Made by a program: the position numbers and the translations under genes. From Penium margaritaceum (Eukaryota > Streptophyta > Zygnematophyceae > Desmidiales > Peniaceae): 64,000 nucleotides of DNA. How positions within the stretch are numbered: the first letter of the stretch is position 1; every line of letters begins with the position of its first letter. The notes under the pieces were generated by a model. That model saw only the letters and a list, made by a program, of their open reading frames with translations. It did no database searches and was not told the origin of the DNA. This document shows, piece after piece, positions 1 to 10,454 of the stretch. The stretch is taken from assembly GCA_023375785.1 (NCBI GenBank), contig SZWC01000043.1:225214-289213 (forward strand), in the 5' to 3' direction.

Positions 1-911
1 GGGGAACACAAAAACGTTGTGAGTGAAAACATCAGAAAAAATCATGTAAAACGTCTAGCATTCAATCCGTAACTTGTTTGGTTAGGAGATTATATATGTC
101 TTTGTATTCTTTTCAAAGTACTTCCAAAAATGATGTATTCCAAAAAATACTTTCTGGAATTTATGTTTCAAACCAATGTTTTTTGTTAAATATACGCACA
201 AATTTCTTGTATTCTCATTCCCCTTTTTTCCTCATAGAAATTTTCCATTGACTAAGTTCCGCACATTCAATGTATCCCTACATGTGTTCATGTCTACATA
301 CAACTACATGAATCCATCTATGACTTTTTACAAGTAGAATCGGACTTAACAGTATCAAACATACTTTTTTTCTTAGTATTTCCTTCATGTACTTATGATT
401 TGACCATTCTATTTCAACGACCACCAATTGTAACATCAATATGGCTCATACTTTGTTTTACATGATTATTGGTATCATTTCAGTTTTCATAATATGTCCT
501 CCATACTTAGCGCATAGATTTAACATTATAAACTTTGGTAAAATGTAAGCTGAAGCCGGATATGTAGTTCAGCTTTCTTGGAGTGTGTCCAAGTTGGTTC
601 CTTGGTAGTTCATCTCATGTCCAGAGAATGACGTGGTCAAATGAACTCGTCTTGTTGACCAGTCAGGAGCGTGTGAGAGATTCAAAGTCAATATTTGACC
701 CTGTCGAATATTCTTGGATTATTTTCTATGTCCGACAGACACACAAAGTAACAATCACAGATTGCAAGTTGGAGGACATCTGCAAAATAGGTCCACGAAC
801 AGACTGCAATAGGTTACTATGTAACCTAACAAACGTGACTGGAAAAAGGTTACTCTGTAACCCAAAAAACAAAAATGTTGAGCAAATACCGCCCGACAGG
901 CCAGAGGAAGC
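1..911. other. Non-coding DNA, nothing recognised
   Basis: This stretch is AT-rich and has frequent stop codons in all frames over its first 580 bases. The only open frame of note (583-915, 110 residues) has no family signature and overlaps equally long frames on the other strand, so I do not call it a gene. I see no repeat ends, tRNA fold or satellite here. Confidence 0.6.
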
Positions 912-1979
912 ATGAGAGGGACGAGCCCTTCCCCGCTCCCTCTCGCCGGCGCCGACGGCACCGATGGGGATGACAAGGACGAGCCCCTCCTCACCTCTTG
1001 TACTTGGCACCGACGGTGCCAAGGGGGTGAAAGAGGGGATGACCTCCCCTCTCTCCCCCCTCTCACATGGGCCAATGGCCAATTGGGGAGGAGAGGGGAT
1101 GCTCTCCCCTCTCCCCCCCTCTCACATGGGCCGACGTGTTGACATGGTGTGCCCCTTGCCATGAGTGCTGTTGATCGTATTCCCTGGTTTGACAACCAGG
1201 TTTTGGTCAAACACCTGACCTGACATTAGATTTGGATTCCTTCAATTTTTCCATGCAAGATCGAGCTTTGAATCGCTCGATTTGAGTGAGTATTCAGAAT
1301 GTTAGCCTAGCCCGAAAACCGGGTGTTGGGCCGGTGGAATCTGGTATCCGCCATGGATTTCGGGATAATCCACCGTCGGTGATCCGAGTTCAACTCCAAC
1401 GAACCCAAACTTTTCCAGGGCCATAAGGAAGCAACCAGAGGAATCTCCTTGACCAGGGTGAACTTCTCCTTGACTTGTGGGCGAGGAAAGGCGCCTCGAC
1501 GGGTCATGTCGAAGCTCCTCCCGTTGCCTAGCGTACAGGGCAAGGTGGGCGGCACCACCAAGGTTTACTTCGATGTCCGTAGCGGGGGCTCTACTGCTCC
1601 GATTTGGGCGTGCTTGGATGCATTGGAAAGCTTAGATCACAGGACGCACCAACGGCACCGAAGGGGAGGAGAGGGACAGGATTCCATCTCCCCCTCCTCT
1701 TTCATGGCATCGGCGGTGCCAAGGGATGAAGATGAGGGAAGTTTCTTCCATCTCCCCCCTCCTCCGTCCATAGAACAGACGACGCCAAGGGGATGATGAG
1801 GGGATCGTCTCCTCCCCTCCACCTCCTTGTCCATGGCATGGATGCCACCAAAGGGAAGATGAGGGGAGAGTCTCCTTCTCCCATGGCACCATCTACGCCA
1901 TAGAAGCTCGAAGGGGAGCTACCTCACACTGCCAGATCGTGGCAGGAGGAGAGAGCGAGGAGGGAAGGGAGGTTCCTCT
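912..1979. repeat. Degenerate GC-rich minisatellite with short palindromes
   Basis: Two blocks (about 912-1145 and 1640-1915) repeat a loose unit of about 65-75 bases. Each unit contains a GGCACCGACGGTGCC-like palindrome (a perfect example lies near 1006-1020), then a purine-rich GAGGGGATGA-type stretch, then a pyrimidine-rich stretch of CTCCCC and CCTCC. Each unit can therefore fold on itself. The spacer 1146-1639 is unique-looking sequence in which I recognise nothing. Short open frames appear on both strands only because the repeats are GC-rich and free of stops, and I reject them as genes. The block ends exactly where the LTR element at 1980 begins, so the element may have inserted into it. 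Confidence 0.55.
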
Positions 1980-2616
1980 TGTCAGAAATATAGACTCCGA
2001 CAGAGGTCACTGATTGGAAATATCCAAGTTCTCAATAATGGTTCAGGTCTCCACCGGAACCACCTTGGAAAACGGTGCATCGGTTACGATGACCGTTGTG
2101 ACAGACACCCAAGTCATCCCCTATTAAAGTGACAGCTCTCACCCGCGTCCAGCTAGCGAAAAGAAGTCATTGCTACGATCCTATCCTGTTCTGTCTATTT
2201 TATACCAAGGATGTTCATTCCCTTGAGTTAAACAGAACAGTTCTTCGCATCTTGTTCCCCTTTCGTTTTGCGTCTTCGCCGCCGTGTCTTTGCTCTGCTC
2301 GCTCCTCGTCGATCTTGCTTTCGCCAAACACTCCCAGTCTGCAGCTCTTCGCTTTGTCGCTCTCACTCCTTCCATCAGCACTTGGCGACCATCACGCTCT
2401 CGCCTTGTCTCATCCAACTCTCGTCTCTCTCTCTCTCTCTCTCTCTTCCTCTCTCTCTCTCTCTCACATATTCAAAGGGTTACCCTCCCACAAGCTCTGC
2501 CACCAACTCCTTGGGATCACCCTTACTTCCGTCACTTTGCCGACGTCTTCATGCATGTTCCACTACTTTTTCCTACTTTTGCTTTTTCCATCCCATCTCA
2601 CTGCATTCATCTGACA
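1980..2616 (+). repeat. E1 5' LTR
   Basis: It begins TGTCAGAAAT and ends CTGACA, directly against the primer site. A TATA-like TTTTATACC (2198-2206) sits before a conserved CAGAACAGTTCTTC stretch that probably holds the transcription start region. A (CT)n microsatellite occupies about 2424-2465 and is also present in the partner LTR, so it was carried by the parent copy. Confidence 0.88.
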
Positions 2617-2628
2617 TGGTATCAGAGC
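2617..2628 (+). promoter_or_regulatory. E1 primer-binding site (initiator-Met tRNA)
   Basis: TGGTATCAGAGC follows the LTR end with no spacer. It is the standard minus-strand primer site of plant copia-type elements, complementary to the 3' end of plant initiator-Met tRNA. Confidence 0.92.
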
Positions 2629-3124
2629 ATCAGGCAATATCACCTGGTGCCTCGTGACCCAGTCATCGCTCTGCTGCCGTTATCGCCCTACCTCTCTTCT
2701 GCATTCCTCCGCCGCAACCACCACCACTTCGCGTCCCTCTGCTTCGCCAACAGTTGACATCAGTAGCATCACTTGAAGTACTCCTCATGCTGAAGAAACC
2801 TCTGATCATCCTGAGAAGGCCCTGTGTCCATCTCGCGCCCGCGGCCGACAATTGGTGACTCATCATCAGCAACAGCCGTAAGCAGCCCTCGAGCCGCCAT
2901 CTGCTGTCATCTTCTTGGAAGCTTCCTACTGCTTACAACCTGTTGCGTGTCTTCATTCCGGCTCCCGCAAGTGCTTTTGCCTTCTTCGTCTGCTTCCTCA
3001 GCATCATTTGCCACATCCGCCTCGTCCACCTCAGTTCTCTTGCATTCATCATCTCGAGCCTCCCTCTTGCGTTGCCTCTTCTCGTCGTCAGCAATGACAG
3101 ATCGCCTTCCACCACTAGGAAATT

Positions 3125-3331
3125 GGACACCACCAGTCTTCTTGCCCGTCGATCTCGGGCCAACTAGGGAACATGCCGTCACTCTCATGACTCACAGACC
3201 AGCGTCACTGCCTACCTCACAACTTGCCCTGATGCAGCCATTTTCCTCTAACTGTCAGGATATCGGACACCATCAGTCTTCCTGCCCGTTGGTCTCGGGT
3301 CAACTGGGGAACAAGCCATCACTCTCCTGAC
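3125..3331 (+). repeat. Paired 65-bp block of family E (E1 copy)
   Basis: Two copies start at 3125 and 3265, 140 bases apart. Each begins GGACACCA(C/T)CAGTCTTC, continues through GCCCGT and TCTCGGG, then AACAAGCC-like sequence, and ends at a CTCTCxTGAC motif. E2 has the same pair about 142 bases apart on the minus strand and E3 has two copies about 868 bases apart. The block is not obviously coding. It is better conserved than the sequence around it, which suggests a cis role or a shared origin. The function is unknown. Confidence 0.75.
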
Positions 3332-3615
3332 AACAAAGGAACTGGTTGCCTCGCCATGCGCCCACTGCCGCCTCCGCCCGCTCAGTAATCTGCCCTCTGC
3401 TGCCAGTCCTCTCACCGCATCGTCGTCACCCTCCTCTTGTCGAATGCTTCTTACCCTGAGCCTCTGCGTATCCTCCTCCTTAGCCATCATCTTTGTCTCT
3501 TGTCACGCCATCAGCATCATAATCAGCAACTACCCCATCCTCTGCCTACTCTCGCATCATTCTCCTCGCCGCCTCCACACCAGCTTCATCTACTTTATCA
3601 ACTACATCGTTCGCA

Positions 3616-4275
3616 GTGCACGTGGTTCCACCCCTGCACCCACTCAGCCATCAGTTTCCTCTGCCATCATCTGTTTCCTCCTCCATATTGTTGTCCGCTC
3701 GGCACAAGGATCCATCTTGTCGCATCGCCCGTTGGGTCACGACCTGCATCCACATTGAAACGTCCTTCAGCGCATGCGGCTCGCCCTTGTGTCAACTCCT
3801 ATATCATTAGCTTCAGCCTCCTCATCAGCAATCATCAGCATCGGTGGCTAGCAAAACGATATGCATGAGCTAGCTGCCCGCTTTGCAGCAGCCTGCACCC
3901 ACGCTGGGAGCAGATTTCTTGCAGCGCGTCAGCTCTTGCCTTCCCCTTGCCGCATTCTATCCCTCCGTTCAGTAGCGCACGTGGTTTCGCCCCTGCGCCC
4001 ACTCCGCCGTTCAATATTCCTCCTCCATCATTCGTTTTTTCATTGCCTGCTCGACACAAGGATCCGCCGAGTCGCATTGCCCGTTACGCGGCACCGTGCG
4101 CCCATGCCGAAACTTCCTCAGCGCACGTGGTTTTGCCCCTATGCCCATTTCGCCGTTCAGCATTCCTCCGTCACTATCCGCTGTCATCGCGTGCTTGGCT
4201 TAGAATCCGCCCGGTCACATCCCCCATTCCGCAACGACCTACACCCACGTCGAAAACGTTCTGGAGTACACGCGA
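3616..4275 (+). repeat. G-box repeat ladder inside E1
   Basis: A degenerate unit starting GCGCACGTGGTTTCGCCCCT recurs at about 3616, 3770, 3975, 4121 and 4264, giving spacings of 154, 205, 146 and 143. Units continue with a CACAAGGATCC-like stretch and a GCATTGCCCGT-like stretch. The copies at 3616, 3975 and 4121 keep the plant G-box core CACGTGG, and the other two are decayed. E2 has four copies with nearly the same spacing pattern, so the ladder predates the two insertions. Confidence 0.7.
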
Positions 4276-4740
4276 CTTGCCGCTGCACCTAATCTATCAT
4301 CTTCACATTCTCACCTCTTCAATTTAGTTCGACGCTCTTTACCTCGTCTATTCCACCCCCCCACAAATCATGGCTCAGCTTGCCCTGTCCTTCCCGTACT
4401 CGCTTCAAACGGATAAAACTTTACACTTTGGCGAGATACTATTATGTGGCAAGCACAAACCTGGACCACTAATAACTACCAGGGGGATCAGATGGTTCTT
4501 GGGCATTACGAACACCTGCATCAAGGTGGCAGACATTTCAGACCATATGAGTAGGCACTTCAAGCTCTATGTAATCTGCTTCGACCACTCCTTGATCCAT
4601 CCTACCATCACCATCTGCTGGTGCCGCGTACACAACCTCTCCTCTGGGAACGGATCCTTCAACAAGCATCCTGGAGAAACTAGATACACTCAACATGCTG
4701 CAACAGAACATACCTTCCATATGCCCCAGGACACCTGCCC

Positions 4741-5109
4741 ATGCTCACTAACCTTGCCGCGGAGAGCATCGGATGCTGCCTTGCAACCTCGGCAAAGGAA
4801 TGGATGCGTCAAACTCTCGACTGGTTGTTTCCTGAATTCCTGTATGGGTTTGGTATCACCGACTGTCTCCTCGGAACTCGTCTCCATCTTGGTCGATTGA
4901 CTGATGAAGAGACCAATACGTTGTATGGGATAGTAGACAACCAAGTCCGTATCATGATCAAGGAACTGGTACCACAACGACAACATGCTCTGATGGACAA
5001 CCATCCCGGGAACCTTGGCGCAATGTGGTACGTCCTCCTTGCCTCATATGGAGTCAACATCTCCCCTGCAGCCAGAAGACATTACTCCCATAGACAGACA
5101 ATTGAGTGA
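4741..5109 (+). pseudogene. gag-like relic of E1
   Basis: A 122-codon open stretch encodes a Trp/Leu-rich helical segment with WMRQTLDWLFPEFLYGFG and, later, NLGAMWYVLLASYG. The matching place in E3 (about 31900-32240) encodes related HWIAKIHDLLFP and DLSTMWYDFILAC segments. The position just before the purine tract and the resemblance between copies suggest remains of a gag or capsid region rather than a host gene. No zinc knuckle is seen. The assignment to gag is inference from these motifs and should be held loosely. Confidence 0.4.
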
Positions 5110-5123
5110 CCTCTGTCGGATTC

Positions 5124-5131
5124 AAGGGGGG
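5124..5131 (+). promoter_or_regulatory. E1 polypurine tract
   Basis: AAGGGGGG lies immediately before the 3' LTR, the expected place for plus-strand priming. E3 has a matching ATTCAAGGGGAG before its 3' LTR. Confidence 0.75.
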
Positions 5132-5575
5132 TTTTAGAAATGTAGACTCCGACAGAGGTCACTGCTCAGAAATATCCGAGTTCTCAATCATGGTTCAGGT
5201 CTGCACCTGAACCACCTTGGCAAACGGTGCATCGGTCAGCATGACCGTTGTGACGGACACCCAAGTCATCCCTTGATAAAGTGACAGTTGTCACCCGTGT
5301 CCGGCTAACGAAAAGAAGCCGTTGCTACGAGTCTATCCTGTTCTGTCCGTTTTATACCGAGGAGGTTCATTCCCTTGAGTTAACCAGAACAGTTCTTCTC
5401 ATATTGTTCCCCTTTGGTTCCGCGGCTTCGCCGCCGTGTCTTTGCTATGCTCGCTCCTCGTCAATCTTGCCTTCGCCAACCACTCCCAGTCTGCAGTTCT
5501 TTGCTTCATCGCTCTCACTCCTTTGCTCATCACTAGGCGACCATCACCCTCTCACCTTGTCTCATCCAACTCTCG

Positions 5576-5622
<47 letters not shown>

Positions 5623-5768
5623 TTCAAAGGGTTACCCTCCCGCAAGCTCTGCCACCAACTCCTTGGGATCACTCTTACTTTCGTCACTTCAGTGACGTCT
5701 TCGTGCATGTTCCACTGCTTCTGCCCGCTTCTGGTTTTGGCATCCCGTCTCACTGCATTCTTCTGACA
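5132..5768 (+). repeat. E1 3' LTR
   Basis: It is the same length as the 5' LTR (637) and ends CTGACA. It keeps the TATA-like TTTTATACC (5350-5358) and a perfect hairpin GCGGCTTCGCCGC (5422-5434) that is also intact in E5. The (CT)n tract is at about 5576-5619. Confidence 0.88.
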
Positions 5769-7452
5769 CCTCCCTCCTCTTGTGTCTGTCGAAGGAGATG
5801 GACTTTGAGACATGTAAGACATATGGAACTAGTTATTAGGAAAGGGATTTACATGCACAAGTGGCACAGTTGGATGAGTACATCATCCTCAACTGAGAGG
5901 TTGTAGATTCAAATTTCATGATTTCCTTTCCTGTAGGTCTGATGGCTGGTCCACGAAAACCGAGATAACATCCTCGTTTTAGTCTGGTTTGACCGTTGTA
6001 AAAAGCAACATGGAGCTCATCTTCAGCTCTACAATATTTTGAGAAATTCTCAATTATAATCCTAAAACATATTCATGTTCATGGAAAAAGGGGAAGACCG
6101 ATTGTTTTCCCAACAAACCACTGGGTGACGCTTGGAAGATTCCAAGCATCAAGTAAAAACATGATGAAAAAAAAGAAAGAGGCACTTGACGTGTTAAAAA
6201 TGAATCCTCAAGTTGAGGAATTCTATATTTACCATTTTCAAAAATGTTTGAAACGGTCACAACTTTTGTTGTAGTGTGATGGCCGGTTCGGCCCTTCCAC
6301 CTCCCGATAGCGAGGGGGTAATTGCAGGCCACCCCTCGCTATTCCAAGGGTTGGCCGGTGGCCTACCATTCGCTGGCTACCGGTCGGCCGGTCAAGCGAC
6401 CAGCCGGCCACCCACCTGCGAGCCATTAGCTGCTGCTTGAGCTGGTGGCTCAATCGGCGGCCAGGAGGCCTGGAAGGCCTCAAGGGCCTCGCTCATAAGA
6501 GCAAACGAGCACGAGGGATAGAGCGAGAGCGAGGAGCAAGGAGCGCACAAGAATCGTCGGCACAAATTTGCCGATGATGTCTCGTACGCGACGATTTTGT
6601 GCCGACGTGTAAAAATAACAACTTGAGTTTGTTCAGGATGAACTACGCGTTTCGACACCGGAAAAATCATGCAAACGCACAAGTTTGGGGTATTACCCTC
6701 CCCCTCGACAAGGGGGTACGTTTTGTACCCCTGACAAGGGGGTGAGGTAAAAACGGAAATGGATCTCCAGAGACTTCAAATATTGAAGTCTCCCTATTCA
6801 GGTCGTTGATGACGATTGCCTGCAGAGTGACACAGAGGGGCAAAACCTTTGAGCCAGCTCTGGATGCCATTCTGCGAACTCCAATGGTGACCTAAGTGCA
6901 CGAGCTGGAGACACAACAATTACATTTGTGGTTGAACCCGAGTGTGTGGTCAAGTTGACCATGGGGTTTGACGCAAAAATCTGAAATCTCTAGTTGAGCT
7001 GTTTGAAATTTGAGAGTCCTGGTTTATGAATGTGTCTGCTCAAATATTAACACACTTGCCGAATGTACTATTGTCGTAAATACTGATTGTTTGACTGGCA
7101 AAAGCTGCGGGTTGCACTTTTGGCATGGGTGCCAATGCACCATTGATGCGAGTTTTGAAAGTACTATGGACATAACTTGTCCAGAAGCATTTGTCATATC
7201 AGTGTCGATGATACGGCTCATGTCATATGTGCCAATTTCATGAAGAGGTGGGTGTCGATTGTACCATATTTCTATGGGTGTGGATTGTACCCTATTTCTA
7301 TAACTAGCTTTCTTGTAGCAAACCAACCAATAAAAATGTACGATCTATGCTTGCAATGGTTTTGCTGGGAAGTGTTTCAAGGGTATTATATGAAGTGCCA
7401 AAAATATGTCATGTGACATTTGAGAGACGTCTCGACGAACTCGAGGATGGAC
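5769..7452. other. Non-coding spacer between E1 and E2
   Basis: No supported gene. It contains a tRNA-like SINE head (listed separately) and a GCTTGGAA-GA-TTCCAAGC palindrome at about 6130-6147. A GC-rich tract with inverted GCCGG motifs lies at about 6270-6430, and an imperfect hairpin built from GGGGGTAC and GTACCCC at about 6713-6739. Open frames occur on both strands but show no family motif. Confidence 0.55.
5855..5925 (+). mobile_element. Possible tRNA-derived SINE head
   Basis: TGGCACAGTTGG (5862-5873) fits the Pol III A-box consensus TRGYNNANNNGG exactly. GATTCAAATTTC (5906-5917) resembles a decayed B box, with about 7 of 9 positions of GWTCRANNC matching. The spacing is tRNA-like and the intervening AACTGAGAGGTTGTAG resembles an anticodon/variable-arm passage. 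I cannot fold an intact tRNA, and no tail or target duplication is clear, so a SINE relic is likelier than a tRNA gene. Confidence 0.4.
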
Positions 7453-7457
7453 ATACT

Positions 7458-8072
7458 CATTAGAAGAATGCAGAAACAGAGAGACAGCAATAGCAGAAGC
7501 AGGCAGAAGCAACAAAACATGGACAATTGTGTCAGTACAACGACGGATGCCAAAATCCACAAGCGGTTCCAAGGCGTTAGTCGCAGAGCTTGAGAAAAGG
7601 CTGAATGTTGGAGGTGCGAGGTGGGCAGAACTTAGTGAGAGAGCAAGAGCCAGGTGATGGATAGATGAGTCTTGAGCGAAGGAGCGAGAGTGACACAACG
7701 ATGGGCTCCAAGCTATGAATGGTTGGCAAAGGCAAGATAGACAAGGAGCAAGCAGAGCGAGGACACGATGGCTTAGCCGCGAAACCAAAAGGGAACAGGA
7801 TGACTAGAACTGTTCTGGTTTTAACTCGAGGGAATGAACATCCTCGGAATAAAAAAGGACAGAACAAGACAAATGAGCAAAGCAAACGCTTCTGACCACT
7901 AGCTCGATGTGGTTGACAGATGTCACTTTGTTAGGGGATAACTTTACGGTGAGTTCCAAACGGTCGAATGACCAAGGAACCGTTAGTCAAGGTGGTTCGG
8001 TGACTGGACCTGAACCGTTATTGAGACGAGGTTTGATATTCTGCCTCCTCTTGTCAAGACTTCATTCTCACA
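7458..8072 (-). repeat. E2 3' LTR
   Basis: On the minus strand it begins TGTGAGAATGAAG and follows the purine tract. Its length equals the partner LTR (615). The family's CAGAACAGTTCT stretch is recognisable in it. Confidence 0.85.
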
Positions 8073-8081
8073 CCCCCTGAA
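8073..8081 (-). promoter_or_regulatory. E2 polypurine tract
   Basis: On the minus strand this reads TTTCAGGGGG and lies directly before the 3' LTR. E5 has the related GGTTCAGGGGGAA at its matching position. Confidence 0.7.
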
Positions 8082-8979
8082 ATCTTGACAAGAGGTGAGT
8101 TGTTTGGCAGTTACGGGGGGGGGAGGGGAAGGCAAGAAGAAGAGTTAGTAGTAGCGCTCCCATTGGAGGATGTAGGACATTGAGGGATGGGAGGCCGTTC
8201 TTTGATGGCCCACAATTTTGCATCTTCCTCAATTTTCTTGTGCTCTCTGATGAAGGGTTGCAGCTCAAGACATCGTTCCTCCATAAGTTAGCTGTACGGA
8301 GGAGGATCAAGAGTAGCTGGACGCGGTTCAGGAGGCTGTGCTCCTTTTTGGGCGCAATAGTCACTGATTACTTTGATTGTCTGGAAAACACGTTGATGGG
8401 AATGTGCTGCGATGATGGGATGGAATGCGTCATAGGTGTTCACATAGAGAAGTCCTCGCAGTTGGGTTTGGGTGATGCCATACTCTCGTCTTCCTCGTGC
8501 GGTTATGTGGGCTTCTCTACTTCCAACGTTTCGCAGTACATCAAGGAGATTGTAACCATATATGTCCAGAATGGCAATTTCACGTCACAGTTGACGGCGC
8601 CACCGTTCAAAGTTGTGACTGCCATCGTTTTCGAAGTAGAGTAAATCAATGTGATGATCCAAGGAGGCAAATTCATTGTAGAGAACAATCGTGCATCGTT
8701 GCTCTTTCATGTGTGATAAACAGAGAATGGAGAGGAAGAGTTGGGTGTTGGAGGAGAGCTATTGCTGGCAAGGACACAGGCCCTGGACTAGGGGATGAGG
8801 AAGAGTGTTGCGCTTGTGGAGGCTTTTGGTGATGGTAGTGCCGAAAGATATTTATGGGGTGAAGCCGGCTGATGAGATAGGTCATAGGTGATGAGAGCAG
8901 GTGGATCCTTGTGTCCTGCAGGGGACAATGCGGAAGCACAGGAATGGATGACGGCAGAGACGACTGATGGCTGACTGGG

Positions 8980-9493
8980 CGCAGGGGCGGAACCACGTGC
9001 GCTACTGACGTTTCGGAATGGACGCAAGTCATTGCAAGACGAACGATGCGACTAGGTAGATCCTTGTGTTCAGCGGGAGATGATGCCAGAGGCAGAGGAG
9101 TGTTTGCTAACGGAGTGGGTGTAGTGGTAGAACCACGTGCACTGCAAAATAGGGGAATGGAATGCGGCAAGGGGAAGGCAAGGGCCAATGCGTTGCAAGA
9201 AATGTGCTGCTGGCGTGGGTGCAGGCTGCTGCAAAGCGGGCAGTAAGCTCGTGCATGTCCTTGTGATGGTAGTAGATGCTGATGATTACGGATGGTTGAG
9301 GCAAAAACTAATGTCGGTAGAGTGGACGTAGGGGCGAAACCACGTGCATTGTGGAGGTTTCGGCGTGGGCGCAGGTCGTCATTAAGCAAGTGATACAAAC
9401 AGGCGGATCCTTGTGCCGAGCAGAGAATGGCGCGGAAAGTGGAGGAACAATTGACAATTGAGTGGGCACAGGGGCAGAACGACATGCGCTACG
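8980..9493 (-). repeat. G-box repeat ladder inside E2
   Basis: Units containing the G-box (CCACGTGC on the plus strand) start at about 8985, 9127 and 9334. A decayed fourth unit is at about 9472. The spacings are 142, 207 and 138, against 146, 205 and 154 in E1 in the matching order. Each unit also carries the GGATCCTTGTG stretch seen, on the other strand, in E1. Confidence 0.7.
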
Positions 9494-9737
9494 AAGCAAT
9501 GCTGATGATGAAGTGGGATCTTGATGAAGACCGATTCGGAGGAGGCAGAGGATCCTCAGGTGAGGCTGATGTGAGAGACGAGCTGGAGGAGATGAATGCT
9601 GACAAGTGATGAGGAGGGAGTGTTGAGGATGAGGACGATGCAAGATGAAATTGACGAAGCACTGACAGCAAAAGGCAGATGAAGGAGCAGTGGCGGAAGT
9701 GAAAGAACACGTAGACGAGACAATCAGATCCTCTTTT

Positions 9738-9952
9738 GTCAGGAGGGTGACGGCTTGTTCCCAAGTTGGTCCATGACTGACGAGCAGGAAGACTGGTGGT
9801 GTCCGATATCTTGTCAACGAGAGGAAGTTGGTTGTAGCAAAGGAAGTCATGAGGCGGGCAGTGATGCCGGTCCATGGGTGTCAGTAGAGTGACAGCTTGT
9901 TCCCCAGTTTACCCGAGACCGACGGGCAGGAGGACTGGTGGTGTCCGATATC
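9738..9952 (-). repeat. Paired 65-bp block of family E (E2 copy)
   Basis: Two minus-strand copies end in the plus-strand motif ACTGGTGGTGTCCGATATC, about 142 bases apart. The spacing is almost the same as in E1. The intervening sequence is less alike than the blocks. Confidence 0.75.
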
Positions 9953-10442
9953 CTGATGGTGGAAGGCAATCTACTGTTGTTGACAACGAGAAGAGGCGGT
10001 GCGGGAGAGCGGCTCGAGACGATGTTGGCAAGAGAGCTGAGGTAGATAAGGTGAGTTGAACAGATGAGCTAGATGGAAAGGATGAGGGAGGAAGAATTAC
10101 TTGCGGAGGCTGCGATGCTGAGGGGTAGTAGGCGGTGGGCGGCAGGAAGCTTCCAGGAAGAAGGCGGCAGGCGACGACTCGAGAGCTTCTTGCGGCCGAT
10201 ATCAATGTGGTGTCACCAAGTGTGGGTTGCGGGTGCGGATTTGGATGCAGGGCTTGTTCAATATGACAGGAGAATTCTTCAGCTTGAGGATTAAAAAGAG
10301 ATGCTGCTACCGTCAGCTGTTGACAAAGTTGGGAGGCGCGAAGCGGCGACGGCGGCAACAGATGAATCCAGGATAGAAGAGTGAGTGGTGGCGGCGACGA
10401 AGCGATGAATGGGTCACGGGGCACCAGGTGATATTGCATGAT

Positions 10443-10454
10443 GCTCTGATACCA
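10443..10454 (-). promoter_or_regulatory. E2 primer-binding site (initiator-Met tRNA)
   Basis: GCTCTGATACCA on the plus strand is the exact complement of TGGTATCAGAGC, directly adjacent to the LTR at 10455. It fixes the minus-strand orientation of E2. Confidence 0.92.

Larger units (their letters stand above)
1980..5768 (+). mobile_element. E1: non-autonomous LTR retrotransposon (LARD-like), family E
   Basis: Two 637-base LTRs (1980-2616 and 5132-5768) flank a 2.5-kb interior. The interior starts with an exact initiator-Met tRNA primer site and ends with a purine tract. It has no recognisable protease, integrase, reverse transcriptase or RNase H, only a gag-like relic near the 3' end. The interior also holds two 65-bp blocks and a ladder of G-box repeats shared with E2. 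The flanks read CCTCT (1975-1979) and CCTCC (5769-5773), a near-match target duplication. By eye the LTRs differ at roughly 12% of sites over the part I compared, so the copy is old. It would depend on another element's enzymes. As a fossil it is structurally complete but has no intact coding capacity. Confidence 0.85.

Noticed and set aside
2424-2465. (CT)n tract as an independent functional element
   Set aside because: It is present at the same place in both E1 LTRs, so it is simply part of that LTR.
5862-5917. True tRNA gene
   Set aside because: The A box is good, but the B box is decayed and no acceptor or anticodon stem can be folded.
8180-8644. 154-residue plus-strand open frame inside E2
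   Set aside because: It is antisense to a family E element and has no counterpart in E1 or E3 and no recognised motif.
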